Shown: one piece after another, positions 45,230-55,000 of the stretch | Numbering within the stretch: the first letter of the stretch is position 1 | Layout: each line of letters opens with the position of its first letter | Assembly: GCF_010183535.1 (NCBI RefSeq) | Contig: NC_071332.1 | Location: 19,592,001 to 19,656,000, forward strand | From: Caenorhabditis remanei | Lineage: Eukaryota; Nematoda; Chromadorea; Rhabditida; Rhabditidae | Reading direction: 5' to 3' | Length of the DNA: 64,000 nt | The notes under the pieces: model-generated | Databases searched by the model: none | Seen by the model: the letters and a program-made list of their open reading frames with translations, nothing else | Told to the model about the DNA's origin: nothing | Program-made: the position numbers and the translations under genes

Positions 45230-45700
45230 CAATTTTGCCTGTCTGGCGCGCCTTTGACGCGTTTCACCAGAATCGCTGTTTCGGTCCAAATTTTCAGAAT
45301 TTAGTACCAAAAATGACATATTTTTGATCTCAAATGCAGTTTACACTGTGATTTTCAAAATTTCAATATTAAAAAATCGCATAAACGGTCATTTTTCGTC
45401 GATTCCCGAAAATCTGGCGCGCCTTTGACGCGTTTCATCAAAAGTTGCAGAAATGTCCCGAATTTTACTCAAAAAATGCAATTTTGAGCTGTTTCCAAGG
45501 TTTATGAAGTCTTTTTGATAACGAAAAACATCAAAAAACCGAATTTTCTTTCATTATTGTATGTCTGGCGCACCTTTGACGCGTTTCATCGAATTTCTTC
45601 GTTTTTCGCCATGAAAACGATTTTCAGTAAGTTTTCGGCCGTTTTCATACATTTTGGAGCGATTTTTACGACAAAATTTTTTCACAAAAAAAAACCAATT
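45230..45700. repeat. GC-core tandem units
   Basis: TGGCGCGCCTTTGACGCGTT cores lie near 45243, 45417 and 45565, in the orientation opposite to those at 38 kb. Spacing is 150-175 bp. Confidence 0.9.
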
Positions 45701-45721
45701 TTATACCTAAAAACCGAAAAA

Positions 45722-46981
45722 TCAAGTTAAAATCACAAATCTCACACAAAAATACACACAAATCAAGAATGCAGCACAAAAAACTAAAATCGGTATGAAT
45801 CGAAAATCAAAATTTTTAGAGATTTCTATTTTCACGTCTTCCCTGACGTCTTCTGAATACTCCAAGGCTTCTGAATCCACGTCATCGGGCACCAAATTGG
45901 CCGTTGGGCCCTGGACAAAAGACAGTGGTTGAGGCACATCGAAAGACGGTCCCCACTCGAAAGCCAACTCGTTGGAAGGGGCGGAGTCCCAGATCTAGAA
46001 AAAAAATTTGAAAAAATTGTTTTTTTGAAAAAATTTTTTCAAAAAAAAAAAACTCACAACTGGCTTTGAAATTTCCACAAGAGCGTCTGGGACGACTTCT
46101 TCTGAAGGCGCGACGTCTTCTGAATTCACAGAATTCATCCTCATGCACTCTTGACAGTCGGGTCCACATCCGACGACGTCTTCTGGAACTTCTGGAGCTT
46201 CTGGACACACAACTGGCTCTGAAATTTCTTCAAGAGCGATGTCTTCTGAAGGCGTAACGTCTTCTGGATTTTCTGGATTTTCTGGATTTTCTGGATCTAC
46301 GGCGGATCCAGAATTCATCCTCAGACACTCTTGACAGTCGGGTCCACATCCGCCTCCGACGACGTCTTCTGAGAATTCTGGGGATTCTGAATCCTCGACG
46401 TCTTCTGGGGCTTCTGAATCCGCCGCTCCAAGACAATCCGTGCATCCTGGAGGGCACTGATTCTGACAGAATTCAGAATCCTCGACGTCTTCTGAAGCCG
46501 CCCTGAGTCTCGCTGCAAGACACTCGGAGCAGTCTGAATGGAAGCTCTCCGCGTATTCCACTTCTTCTTGACCCACGGATTCTGGAGGTGACGTCACGTC
46601 TTCTGAATTCTGAATGCCCGCCTTCTTCTGAGCCTTTTTCTCCATCTTCTTCATCTTCTTCTTGTTTTTTTTCTCCCGATTCTTCGTCGTCGTCGTCGAC
46701 GTCATCATCAGAATCTCCAACGACGACGTCATCTTGAATCCCCACGACTTCACCACCTTTGGAATCCGTTTGCCTTTTTGAGCCTTCTGAATCCTCTCCT
46801 TCTCATTTTTCTCCAGATGAATTCTCAATTTTTCGCATTCCTTCTCAAAATCCGGCATCAAATCGATCACTCCGTTCCAGAATGGCTCGTGGAGCACTCG
46901 ATGTGACAGATTCTGATGGTACCAGTACTCGAATGGATCCGAACATGTTCTGCAGAGATAGCCCATTCCACATTTTTCGGA
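45722..46981 (-). CDS. Acidic Cys-repeat membrane protein
   Basis: Minus-strand exons 46981-46058 and 45994-45722 (TGA) join in phase 0 over a 63-nt intron; about 398 residues are visible. The N-terminus (SEKCGMGYLCRTCSDPFEYW) is paralogous to the gene at 38989-39525, followed by a Lys-rich stretch. Unlike that paralogue it then has an acidic, Cys-bearing repeat region with HSDCSECL, CPPGCTDCL, CGPDCQECLRMNS and CGPDCQECMRMNS, interleaved with (S/P)EDVEDSE and PENPENPENPEDV. The C-terminus has one transmembrane segment (FIPILVFCAAFLICVYFCVR) and no long tail. The reading frame stays open 5' of the acceptor to ATG 47086, so the start is uncertain. It could be a metal-binding or adhesive surface protein; the family is unrecognised. 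Confidence 0.7.
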
Positions 46982-47109
46982 CTGAAAAAAAATTTTTTTT
47001 GCCTTAAAATTATTTTTCTCTTTCATTTTTATAGGTTTTTCAAAAGTTTTTACACTTTTTCGATAGCATTTTTTGTGTAAAATCATTCTAACAAGTCAAA
47101 ACTTTGAAA

Positions 47110-47480
47110 AAAGTGCAAGATTCTGCTCAAAAAGAGCAAAAACTGGCTCATGGAAGAGTTTTCAGGAAGTTCGGCCACGAGGGGGAATCCTAGGCCATGT
47201 CGATTTACGGGGGCGTTTTTTTGGCGGAAATAATAATTTTTTAAGTTTAAAAATGGGATTTTCAGTAGTTTTTGACAGGAAACAGTGGGTTTTTCAATTA
47301 AAAATTGAGGAAAAATCGAAAAAATCAAGTGTTAAAATCCGTTTCCGTTGATTTTGAGGTGTTTTTCGCAGATTTTCGACTCAAAAATTGAAAAAAAAAG
47401 GTTTTCCGCTGAAAAATGTGTCTTTTTCTTGTCTGAAAGCAATTAAACCTAGTTTTTCCTCAAAAAATGTAGCATTTTCA
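47110..47480. other. Dispersed module and AT-rich DNA, no gene seen
   Basis: 47110-47220 is the GGCCATG module shared with 39.6 kb. The remainder is A/T-run DNA with no exon I can support. Confidence 0.6.
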
Positions 47481-47489
47481 GTTACTTTC

Positions 47490-47975
47490 CGCCTCCCTGG
47501 CGCGCCTTTGACGCGTTTCACCAAAATCGCTGTTCCGGCTCAAATTTTCAGAATTTTCAGCCAAAAATGGCATTTTCAGATGTTACACGGAGTTGACACC
47601 GTTATTTTCAAAATTTAAAAATTTCAAAATCTCATAAACGGTCATTTTTCCACGATTCCCGTAAATCTGGCGCGCCTTCGGCGCGTTTTGTCAAAAATTG
47701 CCGATTTTCCCGAATTTCACTCTAAAAATGCGATTTTGAGCTGTTTTTTTCCGTTTTTGAAGACTTTTTCATAGCGGAAAACATCAAAAAACCCCTAATT
47801 TTCCTCCATTTTCCGCCAATTTTGCCTGTCTGGCGCGCCTTTGACGCGATTCATCGAAATTTGCGAATATCCCAGAATGTTACAACAAAAATTGATTTTT
47901 TTGCTGTTTTCTATAGTTTAAATCGATATTTTCTGAATTTTCGTCGAAAAAAATGTCTGGCTGGCGCGCCTTTGA
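47490..47975. repeat. GC-core tandem units
   Basis: Four cores near 47500, 47665, 47830 and 47960, at a spacing of about 130-165 bp. Confidence 0.9.
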
Positions 47976-48002
47976 CGCCTTTTTTCGATTTCAAGCCATT
48001 TT

Positions 48003-50819
48003 TCACATTTTTCGGCTCAAATTTTGCACAATTTTTACCTCAAAAAACGGCATTTGTCCCTTTTCATCCCGCTCCCTCAACACATGCGACCACTCTCCAC
48101 ACGGTGTCTTGGTAGTCCTCAAAATGTACTTGTGTTTGTCGACTCGCTCGAAATTCCACTTTTGAGACGGTCTGGAAATGGTTTTGGGCTGGAAATTTTG
48201 AATGAAAATTTTGAAAATTTTAATCAAAAAAAAATTTTTTTTTTTTGACTCACCTGGGCGGCTCATATGACTGAACAAAGGTGTTGAGGGGAGACTCATC
48301 GGCAGTGGCATCGGTCATTCGGTCGGAACTTTTCTTGAAAAAGTGCATCACTTCTCGAATGTCGGATCTCATGCAGAGCTCGTTGAGCACTGAAAAATTG
48401 TGAAAATTGAGCTCAAAATGTGATAAAAACGGCTTGAAATCAAGAAAATCGAGTAAACGCGTCAAAGGCGCGCCAGGCATTCGGCGAAACTTCGGAAATT
48501 TTGGTTTAGACTTTAGAAAACATATGGAAATTTGAAAATATGATTTTTATGATGTAAAATTCCGGAAAATTCAGTTTTAATTTCGATGAATTGTGCCAAA
48601 GGCGCACCAGATAAACGAAATTGGCGAAAAATGGAGGAAATTGGTGTTATTGATGGTTTTCGTTATGAAAAATTTTGAAAAAATCTTTGAAAATCATAGA
48701 AGTCGCTTTTTAAAAGTGAAATTCGTGGCAATTCGGCAATTTTTGATGAAACGCGCCCAAGGCGCGCCAGATGTGCGGGAATCGGCGAAAAATGACCGTT
48801 TATGAGATTTTTTTATATTGAAATTTTGAAAATAACGTTGTCAACTGCATGTAACATCAAAAAATGCCATTTTTCGAAGCAAAATTCCGAAAATTTTAGC
48901 AGAAATAGCGATATTGGTGAAACGCGTCAAAGGCGCGCCAGGGAGACGAAAATCGCTGTTTCGGGTTCAATTTTCAGACTTTTCTACCAAAATTGGCATT
49001 TTTAGATGTCAAATGCAGTTTTCAGCGTTATTTTCGAAATTTCAGTATAAAAAATCGCATAAACGGTCATTTTTCGCCGATTCCCGAAAATCTGGCGCGC
49101 CTTCGACGCGTTTCATCAAAAAAACCGCCGAAATGTCCCGAATTTTACTCTGAAAATGCGATTTTGAGCTGTTTCTTGGGATTTTGAAGACTTTTTCGAA
49201 ATTTTTAATAACGAAAAACGTCAAAAACACTAATTTTCCTCCATTTTTTGCCAGTCTGGCGCGCCTTCGACGCGTTTCATCAAAAATGGCCGTTTCGACT
49301 GGATTTTCCCGAATTTTACAGTAAAAATGCGATTTTGAGCTGTTTCTTGGGTTTTCGAAGACTTTTTCGAAATCTTTCATAACGAAAATCATCAAAATCG
49401 CCAATTTTGCCAATATGGCGCGCCTTTGACGCGATTCATCGAATTTTCTCCTCAAAACTCACCCATACTCTTCCCATTCCACGCCTTCTCCCTCTGCACA
49501 AAACTCCGTGTCACACCCAATTTCTTGCTGGAAATCATCAAACAAATTCTCTCCATCCCCACCAAATCCTCCATTTCACAAATCGCCGTCCCGATTCGCT
49601 TCTCACAACCGCCGAACGCGTTGTGCACGAAAACGAGCTTCCGAATCCGGAATTTCGTCGTCGACGTCGACGTCATCGGTGAGAAGTGACGAATCACCTC
49701 CTGATGCCCCCCGGTTTTCTTCTCCATTTCCAGCTCGAGAGCTCCGATGAGTATCGATTGATTGGCGAGGAGAGATTTGAGAATCGAAATGGAGAGATGA
49801 AGGGCGTCGGTGGAGGCGTGGCTTTTGGTGGAGATTTCGGAAGGATCCCAGCTGGATTCGGATCTGAAAAAGGGGAAAAATTGAAAAAAAAAACACAACT
49901 TGTTGAAAAAACACAACTTGTTAAAACAACACAACTTGTTGAATAAAAACACAACTTGTTGAATAAAAACACAACTTGTTGAATAAAAACACAACTTGTT
50001 GAAAAAACACAACTTGTTGAAAAAAACACAACTTGTTGAAAAAACACAACTTGTTGAAAAACACAACTTGTTGAAAAACACAACTTGTGTTTTTAGATCC
50101 ATAGCTTGTGTTTTTTAGACTTTTTGGAAAAACACAACTTGTTAAAAAACACAACTTGTTGAATAAAAACACAACTTGTTGAAAAAAACACAACTTGTGT
50201 TTTTAGAGCCACAACTTGTGTTTTTAGAGTCACAACTTGTGTTTTTTGGAATTTTCGGAAAAAAACACAACTTGTTGAAAAAACACAACTTGTGTTTTTT
50301 GCGAATCACAAAAACCACAACTTGTGTTTTTGGAATTTTCGGAAAAAACACAACTTGTGTTTTTAGAGCAACAACTTGTGTTTTTTGGAATTTTCGGAAA
50401 AACACAACTTGTGTTTTTAGAGCAACAACTTGTGTTTTTTGAACTTTTTGGAAAAAAATTCAATAAAAAATCTTTTTTCGAAAAATTTTCACAAATCCTA
50501 GGATTAATCCTTACCTATGTATAACCGTCCCATCCGTACATTTCGAGAATTCCATCCTCAAAAATGTCTCGATTCCCGTATAAATCATTATCAAACATTT
50601 CCCCTCCTTGTACCCAAATCGGACACGTGGCACACTGAAAACCACCGAATTCACTAGAAATCGATTCGAAGTTGACGTGGATTTTAGCGAGTGTCTGAAG
50701 GAAATTGAGGAAAAAAATTAATCAATTAATTAGTTAATTAAATACCTGCTCATTAAATCCAAATGTTCCACTACATTTTTCCGGAAGTTTTCCGGTAGTT
50801 CTGACCAGAAAATTGGCAT
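48003..50819 (-). CDS. F-box protein, mirror-image paralogue
   Basis: Minus-strand exons 50819-50746, 50694-50515, 49863-49463, 48389-48254 and 48171-48003 join in phase. Exon 1 is MPIFWSELPENFRKNVVEHL..LMSR, the F-box start, split at the same AG|A Arg codon as in the gene at 34506. Exon 2 continues HSLKSTSTSNRFLVNSVVFS then PRVRFGYKEGKCLIMIYTG, clearly homologous to that gene's exon 2, and again ends AG|A. Later exons carry an FTH-like region. A donor GTAAAA at 48038 is possible, but the frame also ends simply at TGA 48003, which I adopt. Introns 2 and 3 are expanded by a CACAACTTGT minisatellite and GC-core satellite. Expected role: SCF ubiquitin-ligase adaptor. Confidence 0.75.
48440..49440. 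repeat. GC-core satellite inside F-box intron
   Basis: Seven cores near 48455, 48592, 48750, 48920, 49093, 49257 and 49417, alternating in orientation between halves (AACGCGTCAAAGGCGCGCC against GGCGCGCCTTCGACGCGTTT). Average spacing is about 160 bp. Confidence 0.9.
49885..50450. repeat. ACACAACTTGT minisatellite
   Basis: About 25 copies of AAAACACAACTTGTTGAAA, many in the self-complementary form AAAACACAACTTGTGTTTT. They fill intron 2 of the minus-strand F-box gene. Unit length drifts between 17 and 22 bp. Isolated copies of the motif recur at 55455 and 56015. Confidence 0.9.
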
Positions 50820-50999
50820 AATTAGGGGGAAAAATAACAAAAATAGAGAAAAGTGATTTTAAAAATCCAAGAAAATGCCACGTGGCACTAAAATGTGGAT
50901 TTAAAAAATGTCACGTTTATATCGAATTTTTGACGTTTCGGCCCTCGCCACCGTCGGTTTTTTATACGCCCTCTTCGCCGCGTCGCCAGCTTCGCCCGC

Positions 51000-51066
51000 A
51001 TGGCCGAGTGGTTAAGGAGGTGGATCATGAGTCGGAAGGTCCGGGGTTCGATTCCGGGTGGTGGTG
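51000..51066 (+). pseudogene. tRNA-like sequence (probable tRNA pseudogene)
   Basis: TGGCCGAGTGG at 51001-51011 fits the internal A box and GGTTCGATTCC at 51045-51055 is a perfect B box; a T-run follows at about 51070. The 5' acceptor strand GCCCGCA has no complement downstream (GTGGTGG instead), and the T stem and anticodon stem are imperfect. A functional tRNA is unlikely. Confidence 0.55.
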
Positions 51067-51079
51067 GAATATTTTTTGT

Positions 51080-51550
51080 TTTTTGTGAAAATGGGTTTTT
51101 CGGGGTAAAGAAGAGTTTGGGAGTGGGGAAAATGGGTTGGGGAATCAGAAAAACTCGAAAATTTCAGATTTATAGAAATAGATCTGGATGGATGAGAACT
51201 GAAAAACTAACGTTCTTGAAGGGCCGAAGACATTTGGGAATCGTAAAAATACTATTTTTACAGAGGTAAAATTCTTGATCTAAGGTCTGGATTAATATTG
51301 ATTCCGTGAAGTAAAAAAAAATTTTTTTAAATTTTTTTCGAAACATTTTTTTTCACAAAAATCACAATTTTGTCAAAACTTGTCGCACCAATAAAACGAT
51401 ATAACATGCATGAAACACCAAGAAGAGAAAAAATCGGTAAAAAATGTACGATTGATACGAAGCTAATGGATCACGCAATCACTAGTAGGAAGTTCAAAAA
51501 ATTACGATTTGAAGCGGCGAAGACGTGTATCTAGATTCAAGACCGCAGAA
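51080..51550. other. No gene seen
   Basis: A/T-rich DNA between the tRNA-like sequence and a foldback element. Nothing recognised. Confidence 0.5.
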
Positions 51551-51554
51551 CATT

Positions 51555-51795
51555 TTTTTTCACTACAATTTTCTTGATGATCATGTAGATCAAATTTAGG
51601 GCTCCATTTTTGTAGTTGACAACTTTTTTGCACGAGTGGACCCTGGAGAGTTATGGGTGCTAGAGTTCTAGAAATAGGCATCTAGGACTCTAGAACCCAT
51701 AACTTCTCAGGGTCCACTCGTGCAAAAAAGTTGTCAACTACAAAAATGGAGATCTAGGTTTGATCTGCAAGTTGATATAAAAATTGTGACTAGAA
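51555..51795. repeat. Foldback element, TTGTAGTTGACAAC family
   Basis: The arms carry TTTTTGTAGTTGACAACTTT, CACGAGTGGACCCTG and CTAGAGTTCTAG-like centres. Related elements are at 61320-61805 and 63356-63778. Confidence 0.85.
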
Positions 51796-51849
51796 AGTTA
51801 TTTCTGACCGAGTTATAGACAATTAAAGTTGAGACATAGGCTCCGCCCA

Positions 51850-52210
51850 TTTCGATCTCTACACGCTTGTGTTCAAAAAATCACCAAAACGATGTTACAT
51901 AACAAGATGAACAGACTGGTCTCACAGACAACGCCCGCGGTCATTTTTCGTATTGTGAGTAGTGTGACACTTTGTTGTCATGAATCCTTATCAATGTTGC
52001 ATATCCCTTATCCCTTATCACGGATTAAAACAGGTCCAATGATCAGGTAGAGAATATGGTCTTCGGTGTCCGACAGAGAACTGAAATTTGGAATTGCGAC
52101 TACAGTATCCCAGAGTGCTAAAACTCATTCTCTTCGAGACAGGTGCTATACTGCAGCGGACATCCGGAGAATGTTTTGCAGGACACACAGACAGACTTCA
52201 TTTTGTTTTA
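51850..52210. repeat. Left arm flanking the plus-strand C6 gene
   Basis: It carries the motifs CACAATACGAAAAATGACC, GGGATATGCAACATTGATAA and TGCAGCGGACATCCGGA or their complements, mirrored at 53330-53610 on the other side of the gene. Confidence 0.8.
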
Positions 52211-52447
52211 ATACAAGATAACAAACTACTGTAGTTCCAGCGGACACCTCTTCAGGGGGACACATGAGTTGGTTAAATTGAGGCTTAGACTTCAATTTTT
52301 AGACTTTTTATGGGGTACAGGTACAGGAACATGTGGTCAATGGGCGTGTACACCTCCATTTTGATAAGGTCAAGTTTTTTTTATCAAATGTCATAGTCTC
52401 TCTAAGCTTCACTCAATTCATTATTTTATTCATTTTTGTGATCTACC

Positions 52448-53251
52448 ATGACTACGATCCCAAGTCTCCTATTCCTAATCTCCTTAATCCCCTTAACCAA
52501 CTCATGTGTTCGTATGATACCTCCGGAAGAGGTATCCGCTGGAACTACAGTAGCCAGTCCACCGGGTGAGGAGCCTAGTGAGGCGCCGACGGCAGCTCCA
52601 GAAGTCACGACGCCTGGAGAAGAGATCCCCGCTGGCACGTGTTTCACGGGGTTATCGAATTCGATCGGTGGACCCTGGACGAATATATCACCAGTGGATT
52701 TTGAAGGGTCAGTTTTATCTCTATCTACCGTAACCCGTTACCGAAAACAAATTCAGAAACATGAACATTGTCGACGTGCCAAACCCTATTCTGAAATGCC
52801 ACAAAGTCGATATGAGCACGTGTAAGACGTGGACTATCACGGTATCAGGCTACAGTAACCGTTGCAGTCAAATCAGGTGTTTTTCAGCATGTCGGATTTG
52901 GAGAACACGGTCAGGGGAGTCAGCTCCTGGTGAGTGCTTCTGACACAAATCAGATCTCAATAAGTTTGACGTGTACAGCGGATGGATACGCGTGGGAAGG
53001 AGTGTTGCCAGGCGAGACGCAGGTTACTAGAGTGTGAGTTTTGTTTTAGGACGTTTTGCAACCAAGACATTTCACAACCATGAACTATCAGGTTGCTAAA
53101 TGACGCGGTTTTAAAGCTATGCTGGTTTTCAATAAGTTTCAAAACGTCCCCCTTTTTCGGTTCTAAACCGTCCGGAGAAAACTCCCTAATCACAACTTTA
53201 TTTTGCAGAACTGGAATAGAAGGCCTTCAATGTGATATCACTTGCAATTGA
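52448..53251 (+). CDS. Secreted C6-type cysteine protein A
   Basis: Exons 52448-52707, 52757-52841, 52888-53033 and 53209-53251 (TGA) join in phase (GG|A, 0, GT|A); 177 residues. A signal peptide (MTTIPSLLFLISLIPLTNS) is followed by CVRMIPPEE, a Thr/Pro/Glu linker, and then six cysteines in the order GTC, KC, TC, LTCTADG, QC, ITC. This is the layout of the nematode C6 family of secreted or membrane-tethered proteins of unknown function. The third intron (53034-53208) contains GGGACGTTTTGAAAC-like repeats shared with its inverted copy. Compared with that copy at 53789-54597, one codon is missing in exon 3. Confidence 0.8.
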
Positions 53252-53329
53252 ATTTGGGTAATTTTTATTTGAAATAAAAAAAAATCGATCCTTTATTATC
53301 ATTTATTAGTAGTCTGTTATGTTGCATTA

Positions 53330-53610
53330 AAATAAAATAAAGTCTGTCTGTGTGTCCTGCAAAACTTTGTCCGGATGTCCGCTGCAGTATAGCATCTGTC
53401 TCAAAAAGATGAAGTTTTAACACTCTGGGATACTGTAGTCGCAATTCCAAATCTCACCTGTGCTGTTATGTGATAAGGGATATGCAACATTGATAAGGAT
53501 TCATGGCAAGAAAGTGCCACACTACTCACAATACGAAAAATGACCAAGATCAGCTTGTCCATCTTGTTATGTCAGATCGTTTTGATCATTTTTTGAACAT
53601 AAGCGTCTGA
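53330..53610. repeat. Right arm flanking the plus-strand C6 gene
   Basis: Reverse complement of 51850-52210 with indels. It lies between the plus- and minus-strand C6 genes. Confidence 0.8.
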
Positions 53611-53788
53611 AGATCAAAATGGGCGGAGGTTTGATGCATATAGATTCCTAACCACGTTTTGGCACGGGCGGTCCCCAGCACATGCTGGAATACTGTAATA
53701 TACACACCAAATCAATTTGGAACAATTTTAAAATTAGGAAAGTTATAATTTATTATTTCAAATAAATTATTGCCGAAATTCAATAAAA

Positions 53789-54597
53789 TCAGCAAGTGAT
53801 ATCACATTGAAGGGCGTTGATTCCAGTTCTGCAAAAATAAGTAAAAAAAAAGGTGAGAAAGGGGGACGGTTTGAAACTTTTTGAAAACCAGCATGGCTTT
53901 TAAACCGCGCCATTTTGCAACCTGATAGTTCATGGTTGCGAAATGCCTTGGTTACAAAACGTCCCAAAACAAAACTCACACTCTAGTAACCTGCGTCTCT
54001 CCCGGCAACACTCCTTCCCACGCGTATCCATCCGCTGTACACGTCAAACTGATTGAGATCTGGTTTGTGTTAGAAGCACTCATCAGGAGCTGAGTCCCCT
54101 GACCGTCACCGCCTTCCAACACGTAATTCTGAAAAAAAAAATCTGGAATTTGGGTACTGTACCCTGGTTTAACGCCTACCGTAATACCCCACGTGTTACA
54201 CGTGCCCCCATTGACTTTGGCGCATTTGATAGTAGGGTTTGGCACATCGACGATGTTCATGTTTCTGAATTTGTTTTCGGTAACGGGTTACGGTAGATAG
54301 AGATAAAACTGACCCATTAAAATCCACTGGTGATGGATTCGTTCCAATGATCGAATTCGATAACTGCACGTTACACGTGCCAGCGGGGATCTCTTCTCCA
54401 CCGCCGCCCCCAGCTGCCGGCGTCGGGGCTTCTGGAGCTTCGGTAGCATCCTCCTCACCATCGTCAGTCCCCGGTGGACTGGCTACTGTAGTTCCGGCGG
54501 ATACCTCTTCCGGAGGTATCATACGAACACATGAGTTGGTTAAGGGGATTAAAAAGGTGAAAAAGATGAAAAAGAATAGACGGAGCGTCGTAGTCAT
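53789..54597 (-). CDS. Secreted C6-type cysteine protein B (inverted copy)
   Basis: Minus-strand exons 54597-54314, 54264-54180, 54128-53980 and 53828-53789 (TGA) join in phase; 185 residues. A signal peptide (LRLFFFIFFTFLIPLTNS) precedes CVRMIPPEEVSAGTTVASPP, identical to protein A, then a longer Gly/Pro/Glu linker with GGGGGEE. It has the same six cysteines and the same splice sites. Upstream DNA (GGTGTACACGCCCATTGACC near 54670) also mirrors that of gene A (52340), so promoters were duplicated too. Confidence 0.8.
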
Positions 54598-54719
54598 GGT
54601 AGATCACAAAAATGAATAAAATAAAGAAGTGAAGCTAGGAGACTATGACATTGATAAAAAACTTGTTCTTATCAAAATGGAGGTGTACACGCCCATTGAC
54701 CACATGTACCTGTACCTGG

Positions 54720-54990
54720 ATCCCAAATTTTAAAAAAAATTTAAGTCGAAATTTAAGCCTAAGCCTACGTTTAAGCCTAAGCCTCTCTAAAAACCAAAAT
54801 TTCCCCCGAAACTTGGATTTTGACCTCAAAAATGCGATTTTTCTTGCGTAATCCATCCCCCCTATAAGCAAAAACCGGTTCACATTGTCTATTGGATAAG
54901 AAAAAAATGTGTCGCGCGATCTTTGATTACATAAGAATGTGTAGTCTGTACCAGATTCTGACTTTTGACTGCCGGATAAGAAATATCAAA
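54720..54990. other. Intergenic, no gene seen
   Basis: AAGCCTAAGCCTACGTTTAA-like short direct repeats near 54740-54785, then A/T-rich DNA up to the 3' end of the next C6 gene. Confidence 0.5.
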
Positions 54991-55000
54991 AAAAAATCAT

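Noticed and set aside
46473..46745. 90-aa very acidic frame (DDVVVGDSDDDVDDDD) on the minus strand
   Set aside because: The paralogue at 38989-39525 supports the Lys-rich frame; the acidic one is its out-of-frame shadow.
45230..49440. Large regularly spaced GC-core arrays as CRISPR or centromere satellite
   Set aside because: Orientation switches within the array and units are embedded in introns of a real gene; I treat them as dispersed/tandem repeat.
49694..50193. Open frames rich in CVFFNKLCF-type repeats
   Set aside because: They are translations of the ACACAACTTGT minisatellite and overlap an F-box exon in another frame.
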